Assembly: GCA_023525915.1 (NCBI GenBank)
Contig: CP026657.1
Coordinates: 682,001-746,000 of the forward strand
DNA length: 64,000 bases
Origin: Acetispira formosa (nom. nud.)
GTDB taxonomy: Bacteria; Desulfobacterota; Desulfarculia; Adiutricales; Adiutricaceae
Direction of reading: 5' to 3'
Shown: one piece after another, positions 33,988 to 42,627 of the stretch
How the letters are laid out: each line of letters begins with the position of its first letter
Position numbering within the stretch: position 1 is the first letter of the stretch
Translations under genes and position numbers: made by a program
Notes under the pieces: model-generated
Databases searched by the model: none
The model's input: the letters and a program-made list of their open reading frames with translations, nothing else
Told to the model about the DNA's origin: nothing

Positions 33988-34017
33988 GTGCTGGACATAT
34001 AGGCGAAAGCCATGACT

Positions 34018-34051
34018 GAGCGGTCTGCGCCTGTATTGACGCAGACCGCTC
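34018..34051 (+). terminator. Strong hairpin after the 56-residue gene
   Basis: A 12 bp perfect stem (GAGCGGTCTGCG with CGCAGACCGCTC) and a 10-base loop, without a T tract. It may terminate by other means or protect the transcript end. Confidence 0.5.
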
Positions 34052-34108
34052 CGACAATTCCGCGCAATCACAGCGGCCGCTCAGCAATTCTGAAAGTAAC
34101 CTTTTTCC

Positions 34109-34235
34109 CATGAACTTACGGCTCGTAGCTACACAAAAAGCGTGGTTTTTGTTTCGCGAGCGGCTATTTTTCCGCCAAAACCAGTCGCTGGCGCTCCGTC
34201 ACCCCTTACGGGGCGACCTGCTATGTTAAAATTGC
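34109..34235 (+). repeat. Dispersed repeat family V, copy 1
   Basis: It contains AAAAAGCGTGGTTTTTG, TTCGCGAGC, AAAACCAGTCGCTGGCGCTC and CGACCTGCTAT. An inverted copy lies at 58165-58325. The 317 bp tandem unit begins inside it at 34188. Confidence 0.75.
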
Positions 34236-34263
34236 CATCTACTTTGAGAATTGCTGCGGCCGC

Positions 34264-34504
34264 TCAGCATACATTGCGCCAGACGGCCCCTTCCGGGATT
34301 TTCAGGCTGGCGGCATTCCCGTTGACTATCCCGGCCTCCCTGGCCTGACTGACGCTCAGATACCGGGTGTGCCCGCCCAGACAGTGCTCGATCTCCAGGG
34401 GAGTAAGGTGCCCCACGGTCCGCTTTTTAAAAACCTCGGAATATCTTCTGATATCCAGATCCAGACGGTCACTCTGGGCCGCCATTTCACTTTTGGTGAA
34501 GGCA
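34264..34504 (-). pseudogene. C-terminal fragment of the ClpP-like gene, outer copy
   Basis: It encodes the last ~80 residues (from about AFTKSEMAAQSDRLDLDI to the end) identically to 34898-35470. It lacks the N-terminal half with the active serine and has no start signal, so it is a dead by-product of the tandem duplication unless expressed by read-through. Confidence 0.8.
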
Positions 34505-34580
34505 CTGGCGCTCCGTCACCCCTTACGGGGCGACCTGCTATGTTAAAATTGCCATCTACTTTGAGAATTGCTGCGGCCGC

Positions 34581-34821
34581 TCAGCATACATTGCGCCAGA
34601 CGGCCCCTTCCGGGATTTTCAGGCTGGCGGCATTCCCATTGACTATCCCGGCCTCCCTGGCCTGACTGACGCTCAGATACCGGGTGTGCCCGCCCAGACA
34701 GTGCTCGATCTCCAGAGGAGTGAGGTGCCCCACGGTCCGCTTTTTAAAAACCTCGGAATATCTTCTGATATCCAGATCCAGACGGTCACTCTGGGCCGCC
34801 ATTTCACTTTTGGTGAAGGCA
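34581..34821 (-). pseudogene. C-terminal fragment of the ClpP-like gene, middle copy
   Basis: This is the same fragment as 34264-34504, one 317 bp unit closer to the intact gene. It carries the same stop and 3' flank, and no ribosome binding site for a separate start. Confidence 0.8.
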
Positions 34822-34897
34822 CTGGCGCTCCGTCACCCCTTACGGGGCGACCTGCTATGTTAAAATTGCCATCTACTTTGAGAATTGCTGCGGCCGC

Positions 34898-35470
34898 TCA
34901 GCACACATTGCGCCAGACGGCCCCTTCCGGGATTTTCAGGCTGGCGGCATTCCCGTTGACTATCCCGGCCTCCCTGGCCTGACTGACGCTCAGATACCGG
35001 GTGTGCCCGCCCAGACAGTGCTCGATCTCCAGGGGAGTGAGGTGCCCCACGGTCCGCTTTTTAAAAACCTCGGAATATCTTCTGATATCCAGATCCAGAC
35101 GGTCACTCTGGGCCGCCATTTCACTTTTGGTGAAGGCATTGGCCGGGCTGCTGATCCCGTGCAGCATGAACTGGCTCATTGGCGAGGCCACCCGTCGATC
35201 CCCGGCCAGGAAAATCAGATTCGACGACGACTCAATATTGCCGATATTGTAAGTGGTCACATCAATGGGCGCGCTCACTAGGAAGTTATAGGCCGTGAAA
35301 GCCGCCGGCAGGTCTCCGCCGCCCGATGAAATCATTAATATCAGCGACTTAGAACCCGCGTTCATGGCTTCAGAGGCGAAATGAATAACCTGTGATATGG
35401 CCGACTCAGTCACATCCTGCGTAAAAGTGATCACATCCACACGCCTGGTCAAATTATTTTCTTTATCCAT
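34898..35470 (-). CDS. ClpP-like serine protease
   Basis: A 190-residue protein of the ClpP/crotonase fold. ILMISSGGGDLPAAFTAYNFL (about 50-70) and GNIESSSNLIFLAGDRRVASPMSQFMLHG (about 85-113) match ClpP, with a Ser in the SSS for the nucleophile and His in MLHG; the third member of the triad is probably the Asp in SDRLDLDIRRYSEVF. Cytosolic location is implied, as no signal peptide is present. It differs from housekeeping ClpP in being shorter at the N-terminus and standing alone, so it may act without ClpX. ATG 35470 has GGAGGGG upstream. Its 3' end is tandemly triplicated downstream. Confidence 0.82.
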   Translation of the reverse strand: MDKENNLTRRVDVITFTQDVTESAISQVIHFASEAMNAGSKSLILMISSGGGDLPAAFTAYNFLVSAPIDVTTYNIGNIESSSNLIFLAGDRRVASPMSQFMLHGISSPANAFTKSEMAAQSDRLDLDIRRYSEVFKKRTVGHLTPLEIEHCLGGHTRYLSVSQAREAGIVNGNAASLKIPEGAVWRNVC

Positions 35471-35661
35471 AACCCCTCCCTGCCCAATAAAATTAAAACA
35501 GTACAACTTATCAATATTACCACAAGATAAACTAAAGTAAACTAAATTAATCTACCCCAAATAATACTTTACTTTTAAAGCAGATATGATATAAAAATAT
35601 TGCTGGCTTGACCATCTTTAATTAGTAAAAGCTGTAAAAGCTGACTACAAGGAGTATTCAA

Positions 35662-36210
35662 ATGAAAATCAGAACCGCGATTATAAGCGCCTGCTTTGGC
35701 CTGGCCGTCTCGGCCGCCATCCAGGTTCAGGCCGAGACTCTAACTGTGACCGTGGAAAACGCGACCACCGCCGGGCGCGGCGCGGCCATCGGCACTGTCA
35801 CCTTTACCGACGAACCCGACGGCATGCTGGTCACCACCCAGTTGGATAACCTCCCTCCGGGTGTCCACAAACTGGCCATTCATGAAAACCCCAGCTGCAT
35901 GCATTCCACCAGTTCACCCGGTGAGGCTGAGGCGGCCAAGGGGGCCGGCGATGTTCTGAGCATGGCTCACACCACCAGCGAAGTGGCGGCTCCCGCTACT
36001 GGCTACAAAACCGGCGACATGACCAGCCTGACCACGGATGAAAACGGCCGCGTTTATCAGACGATGCTGATCAGAGGCATGCAAGTTAGCGACATCAAGG
36101 AACGCTCGGTTGTCATTCATCAGGGCCCCGATCTCAATCCCGGCGAACACAAGTCAACCGTGCGCCTGACCGGCGCGGACGACAGAATCGCCTGCGGCGT
36201 CATCAGATAA
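35662..36210 (+). CDS. SodC-like exported protein with missing metal ligands
   Basis: A 182-residue periplasmic protein. The signal peptide (residues 1-24) ends VQA. The Cu/Zn superoxide dismutase fold is indicated by TVTVENATTAGRGAAIGTVTF, LPPGVHKLAIHENPSC, VIHQGPD and the closing RIACGVI, with the conserved cysteine pair. However, the usual GxHGFHxHE is GVHKLAIHE, so one of the two copper histidines is Ala, and the metal-bridging loop lacks the normal GxHFNP and HLGDL histidines (GYKTGDM instead). A true dismutase reaction is doubtful. AAGGAG precedes the ATG. It lies divergent to the ClpP-like gene, ~190 bases apart. Confidence 0.82.
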   Translation: MKIRTAIISACFGLAVSAAIQVQAETLTVTVENATTAGRGAAIGTVTFTDEPDGMLVTTQLDNLPPGVHKLAIHENPSCMHSTSSPGEAEAAKGAGDVLSMAHTTSEVAAPATGYKTGDMTSLTTDENGRVYQTMLIRGMQVSDIKERSVVIHQGPDLNPGEHKSTVRLTGADDRIACGVIR

Positions 36211-36420
36211 TTCCGCCGCGACAGACAGTCACCACGGCGGCCCTTTCCAAGCGGCCGCCGTCCAAGATTCCGCCAGCAATGCCTCACCGCCGACCGCTTC
36301 CTGATATACAGCCATAATCAAATCAATGCCAAGCCTACCGGAGCTGAAATTCTTCGGCCCAAGGCGGCATCCTGAAACAATCGAATCCGCAGCATCGCCG
36401 CAAAGATTCCAACCGGATAT

Positions 36421-36457
36421 AAAAAACCCTTTGATGAGACCATCAAAGGGTTTTTTA
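36421..36457. terminator. Bidirectional terminator between convergent genes
   Basis: AAAAAACCCTTTGATG pairs with CATCAAAGGGTTTTTT. It serves the SodC-like gene on the plus strand and the 36485 gene on the minus strand. Confidence 0.92.
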
Positions 36458-36484
36458 TCGACCGGCGGATAAAGAATCCCGGCC

Positions 36485-36652
36485 CTACTTTTTGTGGGCG
36501 CCTTCCATCTGAATGGCCATAGCTTTTTCGAGCTTCGCCAGGCGAGAGTTAGCCTCATCAATGCGGTCAATAATTTCCGCCATTTTCTTATCAAAATGTT
36601 CCATAATCTGCAGCACATTCTTGTCGGTACCATGTTCAGCTTTGTCGCTCAT
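36485..36652 (-). CDS. Small coiled-coil protein (55 aa)
   Basis: A 55-residue soluble protein, nearly all one amphipathic helix: NVLQIMEHFDKKMAEIIDRI then DEANSRLAKLEKAMAIQME with heptad spacing, so a dimeric coiled coil is likely. GGAGG lies five bases before ATG 36652, which is preferred over the upstream ATG. It ends at a strong shared terminator. I recognise no family; such peptides may be protein-binding or regulatory. Confidence 0.7.
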   Translation of the reverse strand: MSDKAEHGTDKNVLQIMEHFDKKMAEIIDRIDEANSRLAKLEKAMAIQMEGAHKK

Positions 36653-36884
36653 GAGGCCTCCTTGCACTTTTCAGTTATTTTATGATGAGTTTTCCGGCCA
36701 ATTGACCGCCTCAATCTATATATATTAACATTATTCAACCAAAACAACAACATTTATTGAAAGCAGCAACCAATAATCAGCTTCAAGTTAAAGGATATAA
36801 TTGTAATCAGCTAATTCTTAAATGTTCGGACACCCTGAATCCCCGGCTTCCGGCTCCCATTCGGCCATGCGCTCTTTCCAACTT

Positions 36885-37015
36885 TTAAGAAAGCCGACCA
36901 GGCAGCCGCCGGGAGAAATGTTTTTGCCCTGGGTTCCGTGACTAAAGACCCCCGGAACGGAACCCGGGGCAAAAATATTTCTCCCGGCGGCGGTCATCCG
37001 CTGTTCCGCGAAGTA
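36885..37015. repeat. Long-hairpin repeat (family III), second intact copy
   Basis: Arms 36905-36937 and 36959-36991 pair over ~33 bases with a bulge. The loop carries GTGACTAAAGACCCCC as at 7270-7285, while the inner arms read GGGTTCC/GGAACCC in place of CGGTGAGG/CCTCACCG, a compensated change. The remainder of 36653-36884 is AT-rich without a gene. Confidence 0.88.
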
Positions 37016-37105
37016 ATTTCCAGTAATCCAAATATGAAACAAAAAAAAGTCACCCCGGCGTTCACCAGGGCGACTCAAAAAACAATAAATTATAAATCTT
37101 CAGTT

Positions 37106-37768
37106 TTAAACAGTTACGTTGATCGAAGGCGTACCAATGGTTTCAAACAGGTCTTTCTGATATTCCAGGTCCGCCGCAATAGACGAATCCTGTTCGCCGT
37201 TCTGCTCCTCATCATCGTCTTCACCGTTATTGGTCAAGGATTGTTGAAGCATCTCTTCCGTATGTCCGGTGAGTTTGCTGAGGGCGGGCATGAAGGATGA
37301 GGCGTCCAGCCCGGTCAGGTCGCTGAGGCTCTGGCTGAGGGTGGCCGCTTCGGCTGAACTCATATTTAAAAGCGAAGTCATCACCTGGGCCGGAGACTTG
37401 CCCGTGGCCTCGCACAACCCTTCTATAAAAGCCTGCGGTTTGTCACTGGTCAGCTTGCCCAGAGTCTCACTATTCAGTTCAACGCCGTTTTCCTTGGCTT
37501 TTTTTATCTCATCAGTCAGGCTCATCGCTCCGGCAGCATTACCGTATCCAGCTTTCAAGACCTGCCCGGCCGGTCCGTATGTAGCGCTGAGGCTGCCGCC
37601 GAAGACCGATGATTTCGAAGTGGATGTCGAACCTGATTCATTTGATACGGCAGTTTCCGGCATCGTGGTCTGGCCGGTCACCGGGTTCTGCTGCTGAGCC
37701 CTTTGCCTCTGCCAAATCGAGGTGTATTGGGAAATGTTTCTCGAATCGTCAACCCCATTAATACTCAT
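37106..37768 (-). CDS. Hypothetical protein under a sigma-54-type promoter
   Basis: A 220-residue soluble protein without a signal peptide. The N-terminal ~80 residues are Ser/Thr/Gln-rich and probably unfolded (SIWQRQRAQQQNPVTGQTT), the middle ~85-175 is helical (EIKKAKENGVELNSETLGKL, then SSAEAATLSQSLSDLTGLDA), and an acidic DDDEEQNGEQD patch leads to the C-terminus. I recognise no family; composition resembles exported flagellar or type III-type substrates. ATG 37768 has GGAGG about 11 bases upstream, and a sigma-54 site lies 41-56 bases before it. Confidence 0.65.
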   Translation of the reverse strand: MSINGVDDSRNISQYTSIWQRQRAQQQNPVTGQTTMPETAVSNESGSTSTSKSSVFGGSLSATYGPAGQVLKAGYGNAAGAMSLTDEIKKAKENGVELNSETLGKLTSDKPQAFIEGLCEATGKSPAQVMTSLLNMSSAEAATLSQSLSDLTGLDASSFMPALSKLTGHTEEMLQQSLTNNGEDDDEEQNGEQDSSIAADLEYQKDLFETIGTPSINVTV

Positions 37769-37808
37769 GGTTCCGCCTCCGCGTCTCACAAAGATATGCG
37801 AAGAAATA

Positions 37809-37824
37809 AGCAAGATACAGGCCA
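37809..37824 (-). promoter_or_regulatory. Candidate sigma-54 promoter
   Basis: On the minus strand TGGCCTGTATCTTGCT keeps TGGC, TTGCT and the strict GG-N10-GC spacing. It is 40 bases before the 37106-37768 gene's ATG. Confidence 0.65.
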
Positions 37825-37893
37825 AATATAATTTATTTATAATATCATATAGTTATCCAGGAAAGCCGGTAAAAAGATCCTCCTAAATCAAAA

Positions 37894-37926
37894 GGCGGGG
37901 AAGAAAAATCTTCCCCGCCCGGTCAA
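37894..37926 (-). terminator. Terminator of the DUF3786 gene
   Basis: GGCGGGGAAGA pairs with TCTTCCCCGCC around a 4-base loop. On the minus strand a TTTTGATTT tract follows. Confidence 0.8.
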
Positions 37927-37964
37927 AACTCAACCCGATAAACAGATTAAGGTCAAGGAAAAAT

Positions 37965-38636
37965 TTAGTAACCGCTGCAGTCACCATGGTCGCCACAGCC
38001 GCCCCCGCAGCCCAGAAGACCGGCGGCATTCAAAAGTTCCGCCACCAGCACCATTTCCAGAAGCTCAAGGCATTCATAGGCCACAAACCGGCATGATGAA
38101 GAATCGAAGAGCACCTTCACTTCAGCCTCAAATTCTTCATCCGCCTCAAAGAAAATTATTCGAACCGGCAGCTTCGGCAGGGGGGTGAACAGCCAGGATT
38201 GGCCGCCGGAAGGCGCGGCTCCCTCATGAACCCCGCCGATTTTACGGGCGGCTTCCGCAAAGAGGCTGTATCCGTCGCCAAATTTTTCCGTCAGGGGCGC
38301 GATCAGGCTGTCGTTGGGGCTGACGCCGGTATTCACTATTCCCGTGAGACGGGAAATGGGCAGGAATTCCCCACTGAGTTCCCCCTCCCCTTCGCTCATC
38401 ATATAATGGGCGATAACACTAAAATGATCCAGGCCGACAGGCCGTCCGTCGACCGGCGCAACGGATTGGTTATCCACCAGGTAATCGCGTTCAAAAAATC
38501 TGACCGGAACCCGGCCTTCCTCATCCAGGCTGAAGCCCATTCGCGGCGCCTGAGCGGCCAAATTACAGGCGGTCAAGGCCTCCATCTGGCTGTGATAATA
38601 CTGCTCGCGGTTTTTGGCTGTTTTTGCGCGGGCCAT
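37965..38636 (-). CDS. DUF3786 family protein
   Basis: A 223-residue cytoplasmic protein of a family common in anaerobic deltaproteobacteria and clostridia. The pattern VRFFERDYLVDNQSV, ILAHYMM-like IAHYMMSEG, GEFLPISRLTGI, LTEKFGDGYSLFAEAARKIGG and LPVRIIFFEADEEFEAEVKVLFDSSS follows DUF3786 throughout. Its function is not known; relatives often lie near corrinoid or CO-related genes, which is not the case here. The last 12 residues, CGGGCGDHGDCSG, form a Cys/Gly/His-rich tail that could bind metal and looks like an addition to the family. Confidence 0.82.
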   Translation of the reverse strand: MARAKTAKNREQYYHSQMEALTACNLAAQAPRMGFSLDEEGRVPVRFFERDYLVDNQSVAPVDGRPVGLDHFSVIAHYMMSEGEGELSGEFLPISRLTGIVNTGVSPNDSLIAPLTEKFGDGYSLFAEAARKIGGVHEGAAPSGGQSWLFTPLPKLPVRIIFFEADEEFEAEVKVLFDSSSCRFVAYECLELLEMVLVAELLNAAGLLGCGGGCGDHGDCSGY

Positions 38637-39148
38637 TTTTACCTCCTTACTCTGAAACTATTTTCAGTTTAACTATACAACAACCCGGCCTGGCTGGCAA
38701 ACCAGTGATTTTTTTCAAGAACCGGGCGGCTACGACCGATTAGTTAAATAAAGGCGAAATCGAATGCCAGTTGCCCGGATAAACGGGAGGGCGAGGGCTA
38801 TCTAAGTAGATATCAATTTTGCCTTGATTTCATGCTTATAATTATGTTATTATTTTTTTTACAATAAAATCGATCTTTTGCAACAAACAAAATAGTCGCA
38901 TATCAACAATGCCTCATCATCGGCCCAAGAGCCTTTGCCGCGCCCGAAGTAAAAAATCGCTCCGATTAAGATGCAATGATTAAATTGCAATAATTACCAC
39001 CTAAATTACCAATTATTTAAAATATGACATTATACTCTGGCGGCCGCCTGGACCGCCCTTTGGGATATCTGACTGCTGTCGACGATGTCACCCTTCTGGC
39101 TGTTTTCCTGAAATTAAACGGCCCCGCAAAATATAAAGGAGTTTTTGC
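38637..39148. other. AT-rich intergenic interval before the first chemoreceptor
   Basis: There are 512 bases with no gene. Long A/T runs are at 38820-38880, and a TATACT near 39033 may be a -10 box. No known repeat copy is seen here. Confidence 0.5.
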
Positions 39149-41086
39149 ATGAAGCTTGGAACGAAAATCATTATGGGCTTTTTAGCCACCTGCTTTATTT
39201 TTATCATACTTTCCGGTGTGATAATGGTCTCACTCAGTAGTGTACGGGAAGGATCGGCCACCCTGGAGCGTGAGGTCATGCCGACCTTGACCCTTTCGAA
39301 CTCCACCCAGTATTCCGTAGCTATCGAATCACTTTTTACTCTTGACTACAACTACAGCTCCAACAGCAGCAGCTGGGATACGGCTAAAGGTTTCACTAAC
39401 AGTCTAAATGAGCTTCTGGCCAACCTGAACCGGGAAATCACCAGCGGCGTCACCGCTTCAAATTCCCGTATTCAGGAGCTGAATTCCTCGGTCCAGAACA
39501 ACTATGCAGCTCTGAATAAGATAAATGAAGAGCTTCCCGGCCTTCTGAAAACCTTGGACGTCAACAAACAAGCACTTGATGAATCGTTCAGCCTGTTCAT
39601 CGCGGGTGTGGGAGAAAGCCGCAAGGCTGAACAGGCCAGCGCCTCCAGGGAAATCAACGCCGATGCCGGCGCCGATGCTCTGATGCGTCGCTTCAACCGC
39701 ATTGGTGTTTTAGCTGATGTGGAATCGGAGGGCGGCTTTCTGATGCTGGCCGTTCGTGAGGGCCTTAACACACGTGACACCAAACATTTTGAAGTGGCGT
39801 TGGAACACGGCGGCAAAATCGGCCAGCTTCTACAGTGGTACATCGATGACAGCCAGCGCCCGGAAGACAAAAAGGCCGCGAACGACCTTCTAACCAGCGC
39901 CGCTAACGCGGGCGGTCTTATAAACACCCTGAAAGCCACGGTTGACAGAAACAACGCCGCCGCTGTTGAGCGCGACAAAGGGAGGGACGCCACTCTGATC
40001 AGTGCCAGAGAGCTGGGCGAAGCCCTGTCCGCCATGACCTTGGAAGTCACTGCCGACGCAACCCAATCGATCAACATGGTTCTTACCTCCCTGATCATCG
40101 GCCTGGCGGTGGCGCTGTTGATAAGTATTGCCCTGGGCCTTCTGATCACCAAAGGCATCACCGGCCCTATCAACCGACTTATTGAAGTCCTGTCTGAGGG
40201 CGCCCAGGAAGTGGACAACGCCTCCGGGCAGTTGTCGACCGCCTCCAACACCCTGGCCGAAGGGGCCACGGAAAATGCGGCCTCCCTGGAAGAAACCAGC
40301 GCGGCCCTGGAAGAGTTGTCCTCAATGACCAGCCGCAACGCCGACAACGCCATGGAGGCCAATGCCTTGATGGCCCAAGCCACCGACGCCGTTCACAAGG
40401 CCGATAGTTCCATGGGCAACGTGATCAAGGCCATGGATGAAATCTCCATTTCCGGCAATGAAATCAGCAAGATCATCAAGACCATAGACGAGATTGCCTT
40501 CCAGACCAACCTTCTGGCCCTGAACGCGGCTGTGGAGGCCGCCCGCGCCGGTGAGGCCGGGGCCGGTTTCGCGGTGGTGGCTGATGAAGTTCGCAATCTG
40601 GCCATCCGCTCGGCCGACGCGGCCAAGAGCACTTCCGACCTTATCGCCCAAACGATATCCAACATTAATTCGGGGCAAGAAATGGTCAACGTGACCGCCG
40701 ACAATTTCAGGACAGTTGAGAGCCATTCCAGCAAGGTGGCTGAACTTTTGGCCGAGGTTTCCGAAGCCTCCAAGGAGCAGTCGCAGGGTATTGGCCAGAT
40801 CACCACGGCCATGACGGAAATGGACAAGGTCACCCAGTCAAACGCCGCTTCGGCGGAGGAATCAGCCAGCGCGGCCGGGCAGCTTTCGCTCCAGGCGGCC
40901 AACCTGCTGACCGCGGTCGATGGGCTCAATGGTCTCGTGCATGGCCAGAGCGGCAGCTACTCTGCCCGGCCCTCCGCCGGCCAGCCCGCTTCCAGGGGCA
41001 GCAAGGTGACGGTCAAACCCAGCCTCCCGTCCCGCAGTGCTACCAAGGCCATTCCGATGGATGAAGACGATTTCACTGATTTCTGA
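39149..41086 (+). CDS. Methyl-accepting chemotaxis protein
   Basis: A 645-residue transmembrane chemoreceptor. TM1 ~7-29; periplasmic sensing region ~30-305, helical, without a recognised PAS/Cache pattern; TM2 ~308-333; HAMP ~334-385; then the cytoplasmic coiled-coil hairpin with the kinase-contact tip [20 protein letters not shown] near 447. The Gln/Glu-rich methylation helices and [19 protein letters not shown] lie on both sides. The C-terminal tail is a linker ending DEDDFTDF, with no NWETF-type CheR tether. AAAGGAG precedes the ATG. It is closely related to the receptor at 42628 in TM and core, and has its own terminator. Confidence 0.95.
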   Translation: MKLGTKIIMGFLATCFIFIILSGVIMVSLSSVREGSATLEREVMPTLTLSNSTQYSVAIESLFTLDYNYSSNSSSWDTAKGFTNSLNELLANLNREITSGVTASNSRIQELNSSVQNNYAALNKINEELPGLLKTLDVNKQALDESFSLFIAGVGESRKAEQASASREINADAGADALMRRFNRIGVLADVESEGGFLMLAVREGLNTRDTKHFEVALEHGGKIGQLLQWYIDDSQRPEDKKAANDLLTSAANAGGLINTLKATVDRNNAAAVERDKGRDATLISARELGEALSAMTLEVTADATQSINMVLTSLIIGLAVALLISIALGLLITKGITGPINRLIEVLSEGAQEVDNASGQLSTASNTLAEGATENAASLEETSAALEELSSMTSRNADNAMEANALMAQATDAVHKADSSMGNVIKAMDEISISGNEISKIIKTIDEIAFQTNLLALNAAVEAARAGEAGAGFAVVADEVRNLAIRSADAAKSTSDLIAQTISNINSGQEMVNVTADNFRTVESHSSKVAELLAEVSEASKEQSQGIGQITTAMTEMDKVTQSNAASAEESASAAGQLSLQAANLLTAVDGLNGLVHGQSGSYSARPSAGQPASRGSKVTVKPSLPSRSATKAIPMDEDDFTDF

Positions 41087-41112
41087 TAAACCATCGCCCA
41101 TGCCATGAAACT

Positions 41113-41150
41113 GAAACCCTTCAGGCCACGCCTGAAGGGTTTCGCTGTTT
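41113..41150 (+). terminator. Terminator of the first chemoreceptor gene
   Basis: A 14 bp stem (GAAACCCTTCAGGC with GCCTGAAGGGTTTC), a 3-base loop, then GCTGTTTAT. Confidence 0.8.
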
Positions 41151-41735
41151 ATCCCCATACGGCCGGAAGCTTGGAAAAAAACAACGCTCCCCCTTTTATG
41201 ACCGCTTAGCCCTTAAAGTTTCATTATAGCGGCTGACCGCCAGCTGTCTTCATGGTTGAAAAGTGTGCCCGGCTGCCGGCGGGTCAGTGGATCCACCACA
41301 AATTTTAGATTTACACAGCATTATAACTAAACCATATTAAAAATAGCAACTGTTTCGCCGTTAACAATAGTTGTCATAACTATCTGAAAAAACATGTTAT
41401 TTATAGCGAGAAGGCTGTCGCCCGGCTATAATTTTCAATGGCCGGGCCGATTTATCTAATCATTTTGTCTTTTAAATTCAATTGCTTTTTGTAAAGTCCG
41501 GTGCTAAAGTTGCCGATTAGACAGTCAAGGCGAATGTCCCCCCGATTCTCGCTTGGCCGAAGGTTTTACGGGCGCACCACCCGTCCGTTCCTGACAGGAG
41601 CTGGCCAGTGTGCCCAGTGTACCGTAGCAAACCTTTTGAATGTATGTGCCCCATACTAAGGTTTCAAACCCCTTTCCGCACTGGCTTGCTTTGGGCCGTG
41701 TCCGGGGTGTCCAATTGCCCACAGGAAAAACAATC
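41151..41735. other. Intergenic leader of the binding-protein gene
   Basis: About 585 bases without a gene. It holds a candidate sigma-28 promoter at 41492 and a degenerate family I repeat near 41563-41625 (TTTTACGGGCGCACC, then CAGTGTG). The first 300 bases are AT-rich. Confidence 0.5.
41492..41519 (+). promoter_or_regulatory. Candidate sigma-28 (FliA) promoter
   Basis: TAAA (41492-41495), 16 bases, then GCCGATTA (41512-41519); consensus is TAAA-N15-GCCGATAA. It would drive the binding protein at 41736 and possibly the receptor at 42628. Confidence 0.45.
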
Positions 41736-42482
41736 ATGAAAAAATTGAGCGTGTTTATTCTGGCTGCCGTTATGGCCCTGGCGGCGTCGTCTCTTTTTGC
41801 CCGGAGCGGTGAAAAAACCATCACCATCGCGGTGGACCCCAACTGGCCGCCGCTGGAATTCATTGACGATAACAATCAGATCGTCGGTTTCGGGATCGAC
41901 TATCTGACCGCCGCCTGCCGCGAGTCCGGTTATGAAGCCAAATTCGTCAAAACCGATTGGGACGTCATTTTCTCCGACCTGGACGCGGGCAAGTATGACG
42001 CGGTCATGTCGTCTGTCACGGTGACCAATGAACGTCGGGCGGTCATGGATTTTACCATTCCCTATTACATCGTCCGCCAGTGCCTCCTGATTCCGATAAA
42101 TTCTCCGCTGGACAACATCCGCCAGTTGAGCGGCCAAAGGGTGGGCACCCAAGCCGAGACCACCGCCACTGAAATTGTTGAAAAAGTGACCGGAGCTAAA
42201 TCATCAACCTTCCCCGACATTGAAACAGCCATCAACGCCCTAGCCGCCGGAGAGCTGGACGCGGTGATCTGTGAGGATGTGGTGGCGGCCGACTTTCTGG
42301 GTAATCCGGCCATAAAGAGCAAGGTCAAAATTGCCTCCGTCATTGATACGCCCGGCGCTGAAGAGCTGTATGCGGTGGCGGTGAAGAAGAATAACCTTGA
42401 TGTTCTGGTGGCCCTCAACGACGGCATCAAGGCTGTGAAATCCAAAGGAACCGAAGCCGAACTGCTTCGCAAATGGTTCTAA
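41736..42482 (+). CDS. Periplasmic amino-acid binding protein (SBP family 3)
   Basis: A 248-residue periplasmic protein. The signal peptide (residues 1-24) ends LFA. The mature chain follows family 3 binding proteins: ITIAVDPNWPPLEFIDDNNQIVGFGIDYL, DAVMSSVTVTNERRAVMDFTIPYY and RVGTQAETTATEIVE, forming two lobes that clamp an amino acid. It is not next to its own permease; 6 kb downstream a complete transporter has another binding protein. A chemoreceptor gene follows after 145 bases that include repeat II, so it may feed the receptor in place of, or besides, transport. AGGAAA precedes ATG 41736. Confidence 0.9.
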   Translation: MKKLSVFILAAVMALAASSLFARSGEKTITIAVDPNWPPLEFIDDNNQIVGFGIDYLTAACRESGYEAKFVKTDWDVIFSDLDAGKYDAVMSSVTVTNERRAVMDFTIPYYIVRQCLLIPINSPLDNIRQLSGQRVGTQAETTATEIVEKVTGAKSSTFPDIETAINALAAGELDAVICEDVVAADFLGNPAIKSKVKIASVIDTPGAEELYAVAVKKNNLDVLVALNDGIKAVKSKGTEAELLRKWF

Positions 42483-42484
42483 CC

Positions 42485-42585
42485 GGGCAGGGCCCGGACC
42501 CCATGTCTGGGCAGCGGTTTCCCGGAGCGCTGGCTTTGGCGGCGATCATCGTATTAAGAGCGGTGCCCCCTTGGGCTATGGAATA
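42485..42585 (+). repeat. Dispersed repeat family II, copy 5
   Basis: It contains GGGCCCGGACCCCATGTCTG, GGCGGCGATC and CATCGTATTAAGA, right after the binding-protein stop. The CCCGTAAT block is altered here. Confidence 0.8.
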
Positions 42586-42627
42586 TGTATTGTCCGCATA
42601 TAGCGGGTGATAAGCGGAGATAAAATC

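Larger units (their letters stand above)
34188..35138. repeat. Three tandem copies of a 317 bp unit carrying the 3' end of the ClpP-like gene
   Basis: Units 34188-34504, 34505-34821 and 34822-35138 are nearly identical, differing at a few bases. Each joins the right half of repeat V to the last ~80 codons of the ClpP-like gene. The joint lies at CTGGC next to the gene's internal TTGGC, a short homology, so the duplication probably arose by slippage or unequal crossing-over. Near identity means it is recent or kept homogeneous. Confidence 0.92.

Noticed and set aside
34188-35138. Regular repeats considered as a CRISPR array
   Set aside because: The unit is 317 bp, directly adjacent and coding-derived; there are no short repeats with unique spacers. 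No CRISPR array was seen in the window.
34369-35281. Repeated 98-codon frames on the plus strand
   Set aside because: They are antisense to the ClpP-like gene and its tandem fragments; identity between copies only reflects the DNA duplication.
41684-41700. Sigma-54-like TGGCTTGCTTTGGGC before the binding protein
   Set aside because: Spacing fits GG-N10-GC, but the -12 box is GGGC and the -24 box is poor.
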